DNA of 28,955 nucleotides, from NCBI GenBank assembly GCA_015852425.1, contig JAAAIG010000427.1, forward strand, positions 1,413 through 30,367, written 5' to 3'. The stretch is from Gryganskiella cystojenkinii. Lineage: Eukaryota; Mortierellomycota; Mortierellomycetes; Mortierellales; Mortierellaceae. How positions within the stretch are numbered: the stretch's first letter is position 1; the number at the start of each line of letters is the position of its first letter. This document shows, piece after piece, positions 1-10,076 of this stretch. The notes beneath the pieces are model-generated. The model worked only from the letters and a program-made list of their open reading frames with translations. It was not told the origin of the DNA and ran no database searches. Made by a program: the position numbers and the translations under genes.

Positions 1-630
1 CCCTCCAGGTGTCGCTTATCTAAAAAAATTGAGACACAACTCCTGACGCTTTGACGCCCGCGTCTGGAATTTTAATCCTCTTTCAAAAAAAAACAAAAAA
101 CAAAAAGAAATAAACATGAAACTCTTTCGGGCGGCTTTTTCATTTCCAAATTAGCATGCACAACCTCCTGGCTCCTTTCTCCCTCTACCCTAGGCTGTTG
201 CGTCGGGAAAAGGTGCGAGCTTGTGGATGCTTTGCCGGCGCGAGTGGTTTTCTGCTGGTTAGTGAAAAAGTAAAAACACAATGGAGGAACGACACAGCGA
301 TTGTTCGGTCCTCGAACGGTCCTTGGGAAATCCTTCCGCGGAGAATAGACTGTTTTAGCACAAAAGGAGGAGAGGTAGTCTATCTGTGCGCCTAAAAAAT
401 ATGCTCTGCAAGAGAAGGAACGAAAGCATTTTTTTCATGCAGGACAAAGGCGACGCACATGCAGACACTCGATTGCATAACAGCGAAATGAACATGATTT
501 TGTGGTTGTATTGTTTTTTATGGTGGATGTTTGCGTCTACTGCTTTTTATCCCTTCTGTCAGGTGAGGGTATCCTTATCCCCCTTTTCTTCCGGGGCTTC
601 TTGGATCAGGGCCTTTTCCTGTTATTTTGT
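1..630. other. Intergenic, 3' side of TRP2
   Basis: No gene can be supported here. Short open frames exist on both strands (for example 156-395 and 386-655 on +), but they overlap each other, carry no recognisable motif and show no exon structure. The stretch contains an A-rich run near 88-110 and probably holds the 3' UTR of the minus-strand TRP2 gene that ends at 631. Confidence 0.5.
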
Positions 631-2437
631 TTACTCGAGCTGCTGCTTGCGGTAATAAAACTCCTCACAGACACGCAGCGCCGTCAGGTTCGAGCCCAGC
701 TTGTTGATGGTCTCCTGGTACTCGTCCTCCTCGACAGAGTCGTGAACGATTCCACCACCTGCCTGCAAGTAAGCAACTCCGTCCTTGATGACCATGGTTC
801 TCAGCGCGATACAGGTATCCAATCCACCAGCATAGTCGAAATGCCCCACAGCGCCAGCATAGACACCACGTTTCTGTCTCTCCAGTTCCGAGATTAACTC
901 CATGGCGCGCACCTTGGGAGCGCCAGACGTCGTGCCAGCGGGGAAAATAGAACGGAAGGCATCAAATGGAGTCTTCTCCTCTCTCAGCGTTCCAGAGACG
1001 TTCGAGACAATGTGCATGACATGCGAGTACCGTTCCAGATGCATCAACGAATCCACCGTGACCGTCTCGGGTTTACAGACTCTGTTGACGTCATTCCGTC
1101 CAAGATCAACCAACATGATGTGTTCTGCACGCTCCTTGGGATCTGACAACAGCTCCTCTCCAAGAGCAATATCCTTCTCGGGGGTTTCCCCACGTTTTCT
1201 TGTTCCGGCAATTGGGTGGGTATAAACGATTCTGTCCTGGACCTTGACCAACATCTCGGGGGAGGCGCCAACGAGTGTGAAATCCTTGAGGTCGAGGTAA
1301 AACATGTAAGGTGAAGGGTTGATCGATCTCAAGTGACGGTAAATGTTGAAGGGGTGCAACGACGTGGGTTTGGCGAGACGTTGCGAGGGAACAGCCTGGA
1401 TGATATCTCCCAACTTGATGTGCTGTTTCAAAGTGGTGACGAAACCCTCGTAACCGTCCTTGCCAACATTCGAGACGGGTTCCATACCCAGGACCACAGG
1501 TGGTTGAGGAACCTTGGGTGTAATTTCGTTGTTCAACAAATCAACTGTGATCTGAATCTCTTCCACAGCCTTCAAGTACTGGTTCTCGACCTCCTGAGGG
1601 TCCGTGACATCGGAACGGTAATGAGTAACGACCTGGATTTTTTGGTACAGATGATCAAAGATGACGATGGTATCACAGAAGAGGAAGACGGCATCGGGAA
1701 GTCCGATGGGGTCCTCAAGATCATCACGCTTAGTACGGGGCTCAAAGTATTGAACATTATCGTATCCGATATAACCGATCGCGCCTCCGGTGAAATCCTG
1801 GATACCCTTGACTTTGACGTAGCGAATGTTGGCGAGTTCGTTCTCCAAGATGGTCAGGGGATCTCCCTGAAGAGCCTCTGCTGGTCCAGTCTTCAAGACC
1901 TTGTATGGATCTAAAAGCCATCATGAATGAGAACAGACATTGCTCTGTTAGCGCAACTGGATCTTCCCTGGACAATAATCCCTCCCTCCAAAGATTATAA
2001 AGGAACAGCCACTGTCATTTACCACTGCCAATGAAAGAGTAGCGTCCGATTTTCTCTCCTCCGGCAATAGACTCAAGTAAGAATGAGTAATCGCACTTGT
2101 CCGAGACTTTGAGGTAGGCCATGACCGGGGTGAGCATGTCAGCGGGGATCTCGGCAAAGATGGGGATAGTGTTGCCGGCATTCGAGGCGACAATGGCTTT
2201 GACCTCCTCCAATGAAGGCTTGACGGTAATCTAACAAAAAATAGTGGAGAACAAGGAGCATGAGCTCGTTGGAGAATGAACGGTGGCGCAATTCTCTCAC
2301 GATCCGCTTTCCGATTCAAGTCCAGCTCATAGAGTCTGTTTGGTTGTCCAACGTCCTTTGCTTGCTTTTGTGGTAAACCCAATCCAGTCCGGTGGCCAAG
2401 GTCTATCGAAGAGAAGAACCCTTACGTTGTGAGTCAT
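631..2437 (-). CDS. TRP2: Anthranilate synthase component I (TrpE/TRP2)
   Basis: Catalyses chorismate plus glutamine (ammonia) to anthranilate, the first committed step of tryptophan synthesis; it normally pairs with a glutamine amidotransferase (TRP3), which is not in this window. Exons on minus: 2426-2437, 2023-2230 and 631-1910, giving 499 residues, close to the usual length of about 500. The introns (2231-2425 and 1911-2022) have GT-AG ends and splicing keeps phase. The first exon encodes only four residues (MTHN); the second carries the N-terminal domain with the LLES motif at about residues 55-58, part of the tryptophan feedback site in this family. The last exon holds the chorismate-binding domain: [34 protein letters not shown] and [10 protein letters not shown]. 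No key motif is missing. Upstream TGACTCA suggests amino-acid starvation control. The enzyme call is secure; the four-residue first exon is the least certain part. Confidence 0.95.
2430..2436. promoter_or_regulatory. TGAGTCA overlapping the TRP2 start codon
   Basis: The palindromic bZIP (Gcn4/AP-1 type) heptamer lies over the predicted TRP2 initiator: the minus strand reads ATGACTCAC. It may be a chance result of the codons for MTHN, or an internal operator. The motif is seen directly; any function is inferred. Confidence 0.25.
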
Positions 2438-2601
2438 CGGATGTGTTTAATGTGTATAAAAGTGTGTGTAATGAAGCAAAAGATGGGAATGAGACCAATC
2501 ACCCTTCTCAGTCAGAGAAAATAAAAACGTCAAAAATTCCACTGTCCGACTCGGATTGTGCGACGATCGATTGTGGCGACTGTTTGATATGCGACGTGTG
2601 T

Positions 2602-2608
2602 TGACTCA
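2602..2608. promoter_or_regulatory. TGACTCA, Gcn4/CPC1-type site upstream of TRP2
   Basis: An exact TGACTCA sits about 165 bp upstream of the TRP2 start codon. In fungi this heptamer is the binding site of the Gcn4/CPC1/CpcA bZIP activator of amino-acid biosynthesis genes, and TRP genes are known targets. The position is right for an upstream activating site. Confidence 0.5.
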
Positions 2609-3029
2609 CATTTTTTGTGTTTTTATTTTCTTTTTTTTCATGAGAACTGAATCATCCCCACCTTTAGTCCTTTTTTACAGGTATCACCATGCGCAATAGT
2701 TTTCCCTGTTCTCATTCCTACCTCATCGACGCCGCCATTTTCGCACAGAACTGCGCTGTAGAATCAATTGGCTTCCGTTGGGGATCAAGACCAAGAATGA
2801 CTCTAGGATCTTCATGTACGCTCGAAGCACTATCAGATCCAGCCAATAAGGTTCATAGAGAGTTGTCCAGCACTGTGGGGGAAATGAAAAAAAATCTAGC
2901 GTGTGGTTGAGAGTCACAACGCCAAAGCACACAGGCGCACACACAGGTAAACAGCGGACAGACTGTTTCCATCCAGGGGTACGCAGCTCCTTTCGTGGTC
3001 TTGCTTACCGTGCAAGTGGCTCTCATGAA
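2609..3029. other. Intergenic between the 3030-3501 gene candidate and TRP2
   Basis: No supported gene. Two overlapping open frames of about 73 codons (2689-2910 on +, 2723-2944 on -) have no motif and no convincing splice partners. The part nearest TRP2 presumably holds its promoter, including a T-rich tract at 2611-2638. Confidence 0.4.
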
Positions 3030-3501
3030 CTAAAGTATTGAGATGATGATCCTTGCGCGCTGAACTTCAATCCGTTCGACCTCGCACGCCTTGGCTTCCA
3101 CTTTGGCGGCCTCTTGCTCGTCCATCTCGACGTCCTCTACGGTTTTCGCTTGGGCTTGAGCCTAGAGCCTGTTTTTGCATTCCTTTGATGCTTAACATTG
3201 TAAATAATTGGGCGCAGTCGCCTTCATTCCTGCGGTTGCTGTCCCGTCCTTGGTCTCGGTACCAATCGAAGTGGCGATCTTAATAGGTTCTTGAGTGTTG
3301 CGGGGCATGGCGGCGCCATCGGATGCTCCAGTCCCACTATAATAGTCTTGGTGATCCTGGCTATGACCCGCCGCCAAGAGAGATTGCTGCTGCTCGCTAT
3401 TTCTTAACGTTAATGGACCAAAGAAATCTTACGAATTCGACTATGACGATTTGAAACATATGAGGCATCCACTCCGCAGGAGCCATAACATCTATAGACA
3501 T
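3030..3501 (-). CDS. Possible small unrecognised gene
   Basis: I do not recognise this. On minus there are three coding-like segments: 3433-3501, starting at an ATG preceded by TATATAAG; about 3197-3392, a Gln/Ser/Thr/Gly/Ala-rich segment including SQDHQDYYSGTG; and 3030-3148, an acidic helical segment including VEDVEMDEQEAAKVEAK, ending in TAG. Joined through putative introns of 40 bp (3393-3432, GTAAGA donor, CGAG acceptor) and 46 bp (3149-3194 or nearby), they give one frame of about 127 residues. These introns are much shorter than the 89-828 bp introns elsewhere in the window and the junctions are weak, so this may instead be a decayed 3' remnant of a larger gene. It lies downstream of the dioxygenase gene on the same strand. 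Confidence 0.3.
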
Positions 3502-3557
3502 GACTTATATACACCCATCCAGGTTCGATTGCCCAAGCAGACTATTTTTTTTCTTCT

Positions 3558-3563
3558 TTTATT
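3558..3563 (-). terminator. AATAAA poly(A) signal of the dioxygenase gene
   Basis: The minus strand reads AATAAA about 156 bp downstream of the dioxygenase stop codon. It is the only canonical hexamer I noticed in that 3' flank. Confidence 0.4.
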
Positions 3564-3718
3564 TCATTTAAATGTGTTGTGAGTGATGAAGTATGGGTGT
3601 ATTTGCGAGAATGCGACGAGGATGAAGAGACGAAACGTGACAAGGCGCTGAGCAAAACCCGAGAGAAGAGAGAGAGAGGAGGGAAAGGAAGGGAAGGGAA
3701 ATGAATTGTAGTTATTTT

Positions 3719-4912
3719 TTAAGCGGTCTTGGCAGACGTACGACCCTCGGCATCAGCCTTAGCCTTCTCAGCAGCCTCCTGTTTCGCCACAATGGCCTTC
3801 GCAGTCGCCTCCCAAGCCTGAGCCTGCGTACCACTATTCTCCTTATCGAAGTAAGGCTTCTCACCCGAAACCGTGACTCTCAAGCCCTGGCGATGGTACG
3901 GTCTGAAGTCAGGGACACCGGTATGGAATGTGGAACGGTTATCCCAGATCGCAACCGAGCCTTTCTCCCAATGGAACCGGACCTGATAATCCAGCTTCTT
4001 GGAAATAATATCCGTCAAATACTCCAAGATCCACTTTGACTCTTGAGCCGAGACATTGTTGACCTCGCGGGTGAAAACCGGGTTAGTATAGATAGACTTC
4101 CAGCCCGTCACGGGATTAGTACGGACGACCGGGTGCTCAGAAGCGTTGAGTTTTCCAAAAGTCTTGCGTCCCGTGTTGGCCTGGAAGATTCGGAAGATAT
4201 CTGAGGTGTGAGTCGCGGTCAGACCCTCGAAGAAGGTCTTCAACGGAGCCGAGAGATCATCGTAAACAGCATAACCGTTGGACCAGATCGTGTCACCACC
4301 GGCCTCGGGGATGACATCAAACTTGAGGATCGAGAACGAGGCAGGGGCGGGCTCGAATGAGACATCAGAGTGCCAAGAGTTGTTGGTGTTGTAACGGCCA
4401 GGGGGGCTATTCATGTGTGGGCGGAATAAAAATGGTAAAGTGAGTAAAGAGAAAGACAAGTTTTTATGATGCCGCAGGTAAAGTGAACATGGTAAGAAAA
4501 GGCATTCAAAGATTTACCTCAAGCGAGAGTCCAATACAATGACTTCGGGACTCTCCTGGTCATGGGGGACCAAGGGGTGAACGTGAAGAGGACCCCAGCG
4601 AGAACCCAACTTGACCTGAGCCTTGCGGTCGAGGTCATCTTGGTCTCTGAAAAAGACGACACCACGCTCGGCAATAAAAGCCGCCAACTCTTCGGACTGT
4701 TGCTCCGTCAATTGTGAAAGGCGAATACCGTGAAGCTCGGTACCGATCTTGGGCGAGTAATCCAAACGCTTAGTCACACTGGCGAAGAGAGCCTTCTTCT
4801 CGGGGTCAACACCTTTACCGGCGACACGGGTCGCGTGGGTGTTGCGATCAGCAAGGGACTCATCGCCGTGAGTGGCATCGAGGATGATCTTGTCAGCTGC
4901 GGTGGTGGCCAT
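3719..4912 (-). CDS. TauD/JLP1-type Fe(II)/2-oxoglutarate dioxygenase
   Basis: Member of the taurine/sulfonate dioxygenase family, which hydroxylates a substrate next to a sulfonate (or related group) with O2 and 2-oxoglutarate, releasing sulfite; the yeast member is JLP1. Exons on minus: 4518-4912 and 3719-4406, with a 111-bp GT-AG intron, giving 360 residues. The iron facial triad is visible: HxD in SWHSDVSFE (about H144 and D146) and the distal His in STFHTG (about H293). The 2-oxoglutarate-binding Arg is likely the one in QGLRVTV (about 308). The last 30 residues or so form an Ala/Lys/Glu-rich tail (AKQEAAEKAKADAEG) not needed for the fold. A TATA-like box lies about 100 bp upstream of the ATG. 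It may act on taurine, another alkylsulfonate or a non-sulfur acid; the fold is sure, the substrate is not. No other sulfur gene is adjacent. Confidence 0.9.
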
Positions 4913-5010
4913 TGTTGCTGTGTTAGCTTATTTTATCGGTTGAAGAGAGGAGAGTTGTTGTTCGAGAGATGATGATAAAAACAGTAAGAAATAGAGGGAA
5001 AAGCGTGGCA

Positions 5011-5017
5011 ATTTATA
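5011..5017 (-). promoter_or_regulatory. TATA-like box of the dioxygenase gene
   Basis: The minus strand reads TATAAAT about 100 bp upstream of the dioxygenase ATG at 4912, a spacing that fits a fungal TATA element with a short 5' UTR. Confidence 0.35.
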
Positions 5018-5904
5018 ACGTTTCAAAACACACCGAGGGTATTTTATTCGCACACTTCATGAACATGTGGATGTAAATGCGCATGATACTATTTTAGCCG
5101 GGCCTTGTGTACTGTTCGTCGTCCGTCCCAGGGCTTTGAGCCGCTTCTCCGGCAGAACGTTGATCGCGACCACTCTTTGCGATATATCGCGACTTTGACA
5201 TGAAACATAACACAAAGAAGACTGAAGGTGCAGAGGTCAAAAGAGAAGAGTTCGTCGTCTCGGATTATGCGAGATCTCGGAAATTTTAACCGGTTATTAG
5301 TTGCGCCACCAACAGGGACAGTAATCGTGAAAAAGAACAAAATGAGCAAGAGGGTGGAGAAAAGACAAGTTGATCGAGCACGGATTGCAAACCGTGCAAT
5401 AAAACAAGGAAAAATAAAAGACTTGTCCTCGATGGGCGATAAAGAGAACGATAACGCGAGATCAATCGAGAGGAAATGACGCGAAGATCTATACAAAGGC
5501 GAAGATCTATACAAAGGCGAAGATCAAAAAGTCATAGTCAAGTGAAAAAGAAGAAGGCCAATATCATTCAGTACACGGACGACACGAAAACTGAAAAGGC
5601 CGAAATTAACGCTCAAAAGACGCGTACTTTACCCAAAATTGCAACATTTCCACCACAAAGAAGCCACGACCGTTACACCAAAAACTCAAAAAAGGGGACT
5701 CTCTTCACCGATTGCCAAGCGCAACCATACTCCTTCTTTACAGCACGCCGTTTTTTTCACTGATGTCGCATCATCCGTCAAAAGCTTTTCGACATACTAG
5801 CGGCAGTTTAGTACGACTATAAAATTAAAAAAAAAAAGATGTTTGAAAGGTCTTGTTCTGGCCGCCTGCGGGCGGGAGTACCGCAGCGTGTTGTGTGTGT
5901 TTTT
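5018..5904. other. Intergenic between dioxygenase and polymerase genes
   Basis: Open frames at 5089-5514 (-) and 5228-5763 (+) overlap and are compositionally simple (Arg/Lys/Ser-rich on +), with no motif. The stretch holds a 12-bp perfect palindrome (5179-5190) and an 18-bp tandem repeat (5480-5524). No gene is supported. Confidence 0.4.
5480..5524. repeat. 18-bp direct tandem repeat, 2.5 copies
   Basis: The unit GCGAAGATCTATACAAAG occurs twice head to tail, followed by a partial third copy GCGAAGATC. The copies are identical, suggesting a recent slippage event. No coding role is apparent. Confidence 0.8.
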
Positions 5905-5910
5905 TTTATT
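5905..5910 (-). terminator. AATAAA poly(A) signal of the polymerase gene
   Basis: The minus strand reads AATAAA about 62 bp downstream of the stop codon of the Cid1-type polymerase gene. Confidence 0.45.
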
Positions 5911-5971
5911 TACAAGCCCTAGAAGGGGTGGGGAACTAAAAAAGATGAGACTGTATCTCGCTCACACCGAC

Positions 5972-8900
5972 TCATGACCGAGAACCATGTCTAGGTTCAG
6001 CAGCAATAGTAGCACGTTTGTACTCCTGCCGCCGATTCGATGGGAAATTCGAAGTGGTGGATTGTTGTTGTTGTTTCGAGTAATAACCGTCCTTGCCTCC
6101 TCTCATGGACGGGTCCGGCGATTGTCCAGCAATCCCTCCATGGTGGCCACCACCACCACCACCACCACCACCTCCTCCTCCTCCTCGTTTATTATTGTAA
6201 CGATTGTTTCCACCAAACCCTTGCACAGACGGTCTTCTTGCAGATGATGACGACGAATGAGATGGGACTGTTTCTTCTCCTTCTGCAAACGCCACTCCAG
6301 TGACACCACCGTAAGAGGGTCGTCTTTGACCATTATTGTAGGCGTTGTTATTGTTATCATTGGCGGCAGATGGGACCTTGTTTGTGTCGCCTTGATCGAT
6401 ACTACCGTTCCTGATCCGTTCCTGCGGGGTCTCGACCTCACGTTCGACACAGAGTCGACCAAGAGCACCATCACCGTTCCTGCTTAGGATTTTAGCGGCG
6501 CGCATAAATTCGCCTCGGATGGTAAACAGACTAAGAGGAAATAGCAGGTTTCCATAATAAAAAAAATAAAATAAAAAAAAATGGTGACATTTTGATTTAG
6601 TTCTCTTGTCATACGCCTATCCCCTCAACAGTAACCAATCGCGAATAGGTTATACTTTACCTATAACGGTCAACGGGTCTTCCCACGTTGTGGTCCAATT
6701 CTAGAAGGTGAAAAAGACAGGTAATATGTAATGAGTAAGCCTATTCAATAATATTCATAATTGTGAACCAGAGTCGATATCACGATATCTTACCAAAGGG
6801 GTCTTCTATACAGAAGAGGTATCGGTTCTTTACGACAGGAGGTCTGCTCTCTGGTTTTTCCGTGGATGGCTGAGGGGACTCTGACGCCTCCTCCCCGGTT
6901 GGCGACGCTGGTTTCTCCTCCTCGGCAGTCTTCTTCTCTTCGTCGACCGGTGATATAAGCTTTTCTGGTTCAGCTGCTGTATCTGATTCTGGCTGTTGCT
7001 GGTCCTGCGGGTCCTGCTGTTGACGTTGGTGTTGAGGATGGGTGTGCTAGTGTAGAGAGTAAACGGGGAAAGCATGTCAGCGTCGACCTGTGTAAACATC
7101 CACATTGACAGCTCATCTCTCAAAAAATTCCATGGGGGTCGGTGTTTGTAACTTACATCCTTTGTCCACTCTTTCTCCTCCTTCGTCATTAACCCGCCTG
7201 ATCGGATACTGACCACATGCGACGTGTATCTGAATTCGCTCGCATAATACCTAAAGAACTCGTACAGGAGCTCTCCGACCGAGTAATTCAATCCCTCCGG
7301 CGTGGGCTGCCAGTATTTGTTCAAGTTGGCGACATCTTCGAAAAAGTAGCGGTTGAAGCCTTGACAATCCCAGATCGGGATCTCGCCATGACCATGACCA
7401 AGACCTCCGGGGACGATCGATTGCAGGTTTGGAAGGACACCATGGCGCTGCAGGACATGGATGACCAAGAGAACATATGCATAACTAGCAAACGGACAAG
7501 GAGAGTTGACAGAACACAGTGTTAGTGCGTCAACTAAGTGCGTTCTGTTGCTTGCATATCCACGTTTTTTTTTCTAACTGATCATTATCGCTTACCTGGA
7601 TAATGATCCGGTGTATGGGTTATTGATCTTTCTGCGTTTCGCCCACAGCTTGACAATTACGACGATATCCCGAACTCGAGTATCAATCTTGCAATAAGCC
7701 CTCAACAGTCGCGTGTTCCAGATGGCGAGATCGTTCTGATACCCAATATCACAGGCGATTCCATTGATATGGTTCAGTTTCACGATGGGTACACGAGCAC
7801 GCTTCAACTGCAGGATATTTTCGAATTCCGGATCGAGTTCAAGTCGGTCCCCGATCCGTTCAACAAACTCGACCGGAGAAACTTCGTCCGCACCCTCTTC
7901 ATTGTTCAAAAAGACACAGACATCCATGTCTGCGTTCGCCAGGGCGAGTCCATTGCCAGAGGATCCAAAAGGCAAGACCTCGGCTTCCCCAAAGACCTCA
8001 ACAGCAATATCAGATAACCTATAGACAAACGAAGAGAGGATTTCCCGTGGTGTTAGAGGATTCATTCCGAGGAAATGCACTAAAAGGAAATATGCTTGTT
8101 AATGCCGTGGTAATTACCTCTCAAGAAGGGCAGCCTTTCTGGTTTCCTCCTCGGGTTTCGGCTGAAGTTCCTGACAGAGTCGGACAGCATCTCGACTGAT
8201 CTGTTCAAACGTGTAATTCGAGGGTCGATAAGGGTCGTACTTCTTGTCCGAGTAGAAATCAATGTCCTTGACCGAGAACGGCGCCTTCACCGCTGGTAAG
8301 GGCTGGAATCGAGCAATCGGCGCCTGTTCTCCTCCCAGGGTCGTTGTGGGATCCTGGAACCGACGATCAAAGAAACTAGATCGTTGTTGAGACCTATCCT
8401 TTGCCGGTGCCAGCATCGAGTTGCGAGCACTGGGCGGCGTAACGGGTTGATCGAACGAGAACCTCCGGAATTGTCCAAGCTCCTTTGTCTGGGCTTGCTC
8501 AATTTCCTGGACGGTCAAGACTTGACCCTCGATCTTGGGGGTGATACTCGTGGATTCAAGATAGGAAGTAGAGCCTCCATCGTTGCTGAGAAGGAGTTTG
8601 TTAATCTGGTTCTCGATTGCTTGTAACTCTTGAGAACGAGGTCTATCCATGTTGTTGCCATGCCCATCACCCAAGATAGGATCCTGCTCCTGCCATGAAT
8701 CCGTCGGACGATGCTCTCCTGCCCTCTGACGTGATTGATGTGGATCGGCAAAGGGATGAAACTGTCGTTGCTGTTGCTGTTGCATCATCTGCTGACGCAA
8801 AAACATCTGATGCTGCATGTGAAGCTGCTGTTGGATATGTTGCTGCAGCTGCTGTTGATGCAAGTTGAAGTGAGGCTCCTGATCTTGTCGTGGGAATTGT

Positions 8901-9697
8901 CCATGTCCAAAGCCCGGTGGAGGGGGTGGCGTCATCCGGTTGTTCATGGGCATAAAGACCACTCCATTGGGAGTCTGGACAGGAACCAACTGTGGAGGCA
9001 TTTGTCCACCGCTGCCGTACTCCCTTTCGAATCCTGGGGGCCCTGGACTGGAACCTATATTGGAACCGACAGGCTGAGCCGCAGGATAATGATGATGAGG
9101 GGAACCGGCCGCAGCGGGCATAGGCGACCTGTTGCGAGGCGGCGTGTTGTCACCAAAATTGGTTGAAGACTTTTCATCACCCAGACTTCCTGTTGCTTGT
9201 TGACCCACAGTGGACCTATCGTCCGAGAGAAGCTTTGAGCCCCGGACAGTGAACTCGTCCCGTTGGTTGTTGGTACCAAAGCCTGGCGAAGAGGCCAGTC
9301 CTTGGTCCTGGGTAGGAAGTGGGCCTGCGTTGAAGAACGGATGTCCGAGAAACGCTTGTTGTTGTTGCATCATTTGAAGATGTTGTTGTTGTTGTTGTTG
9401 CATCATTTGAACCAAGGTTGGATGCATAAAGGGCGAACCAGAGGATTGGAAAGGCGAGTCTGATCTCTGTTGAATGGGATTCATTCCTTGTCCCTGTGGG
9501 TCACGTTCTTGTTGGTCATGGCTGGTGTTTTGTCCCGGGAACTGACTTATCGGGTATGAGGTTGGTCTTTGTTGTGGAGGTTGAGACTGTCGATTAAGGA
9601 GATCTTGCCCGTGTGGGAAGGCATCCAGGGGTAGGGATGAGAAGGGGTCAGGATTAGGCCGATGTCCTTGTTTGCCTTGGTGGTTCGGATGTGCCAT
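5972..9697 (-). CDS. Cid1-type non-canonical poly(A)/poly(U) polymerase
   Basis: Adds untemplated A or U residues to RNA 3' ends (DNA polymerase beta superfamily, Cid1/TUTase/PAPD group). Exons on minus: 8118-9697, 7596-8018, 7157-7484, 6794-7046, 6661-6700 (40 nt) and 5972-6530, giving 1060 residues; every junction is GT-AG and keeps phase. Residues 1 to about 450 are Gln/Pro/Gly-rich and probably disordered. The catalytic domain starts near 470: FGSSGNG (about 544-550), metal-binding D557 and D559 in ADMDV, and the third Asp near 617 in ACDIG. The helical SYAYVLLVIHVLQ and the PAP-associated region (YEFFRYYASEF, CIEDPFELDHNV, LFTIRGEFMRAAKIL) follow, split by a Gln/Glu/Pro-rich insert of about 75 residues. 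The tail has a 13-Gly run. The ATG at 9697 is the first Met in frame; a CAG about 20 bp upstream could be a 5' UTR splice acceptor. Nucleotide preference cannot be read from this. Confidence 0.93.
6145..6186. repeat. (CCA)n/(TCC)n trinucleotide repeat coding for polyglycine
   Basis: A run of CAC/CCA triplets followed by TCC triplets on + encodes the glycine run in the C-terminal tail of the minus-strand polymerase. It is a pure triplet microsatellite, so its length is likely variable between strains. Confidence 0.85.
8760..8870. repeat. Glutamine-codon repeat tract (polyQ region)
   Basis: Imperfect TGC/TTG/CTG triplets on + encode Gln-rich runs (HLQMMQ, QQQLQQH-type patterns) on minus in the N-terminal region of the polymerase. 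A second such tract lies at about 9355-9405. They mark low-complexity, probably disordered sequence. Confidence 0.7.
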
Positions 9698-10042
9698 TTG
9701 GTGGCGAGCTTGAATCAACTGAAGAGTGAACGCGTGCTCTCAAAGGGAAAGGGGCGAGGTGTACATGAACACTTTGGAAATGCGGGCAAAAGGAGTGGAC
9801 AATGCACACACAATCAAATCAAAGCATACAACAACAAAGAAGAAAGATTGGTCGGTTATGCTGCTGTGCTGCGGTAGTGAGAGTAATGTGCGGAAGAATG
9901 AAATGATGAAGGCGACGGTCAAATCGCACCGCCTCAGACCCCCACACACACGCACGCTTTTGTCATCTTTTGACTCCATGGGAACCTCGGCATTTTGACG
10001 CACAAGCCACCAGAGACTCCGCCACATCCAGGAATTCGTTAT
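9698..10042. other. Promoter region of the polymerase gene
   Basis: No gene is supported between the polymerase start and the 3' end of the lactone oxidase gene. The minus strand reads CTCTTCAG just before the polymerase leader, which could be a splice acceptor of a 5' UTR intron. A short (CA)n stretch occurs near 9942-9953. Confidence 0.4.
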
Positions 10043-10048
10043 TTTATT
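10043..10048 (-). terminator. AATAAA poly(A) signal of the lactone oxidase gene
   Basis: The minus strand reads AATAAA about 29 bp downstream of the lactone oxidase stop codon at 10077-10079. Confidence 0.45.
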
Positions 10049-10076
10049 ATTGTGCGGTGTCGACGTATCAACATCT

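Noticed and set aside
2689..2944. Overlapping 73-codon frames on both strands upstream of TRP2
   Set aside because: No motif or splice context supports either strand.
5089..5514. A 141-codon minus-strand frame with hydrophobic stretches
   Set aside because: Low-complexity composition, no homologous motif, and an opposing + frame of similar length; probably chance.
8009..8017. An exact ATCAGATAA iron-GATA motif
   Set aside because: It lies at an exon-intron border inside the polymerase gene, far from any iron gene; most likely chance.
7596..8117. A 38-bp intron (GTAATT to TTTTAG) in the polymerase gene, joining to a segment containing FLGMNPLTPREIL
   Set aside because: It breaks the reading frame. 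The 99-bp intron 8019-8117 keeps phase and joins ALLER directly to LSDIAVEVFGEAEVLPFG, as expected for the family.
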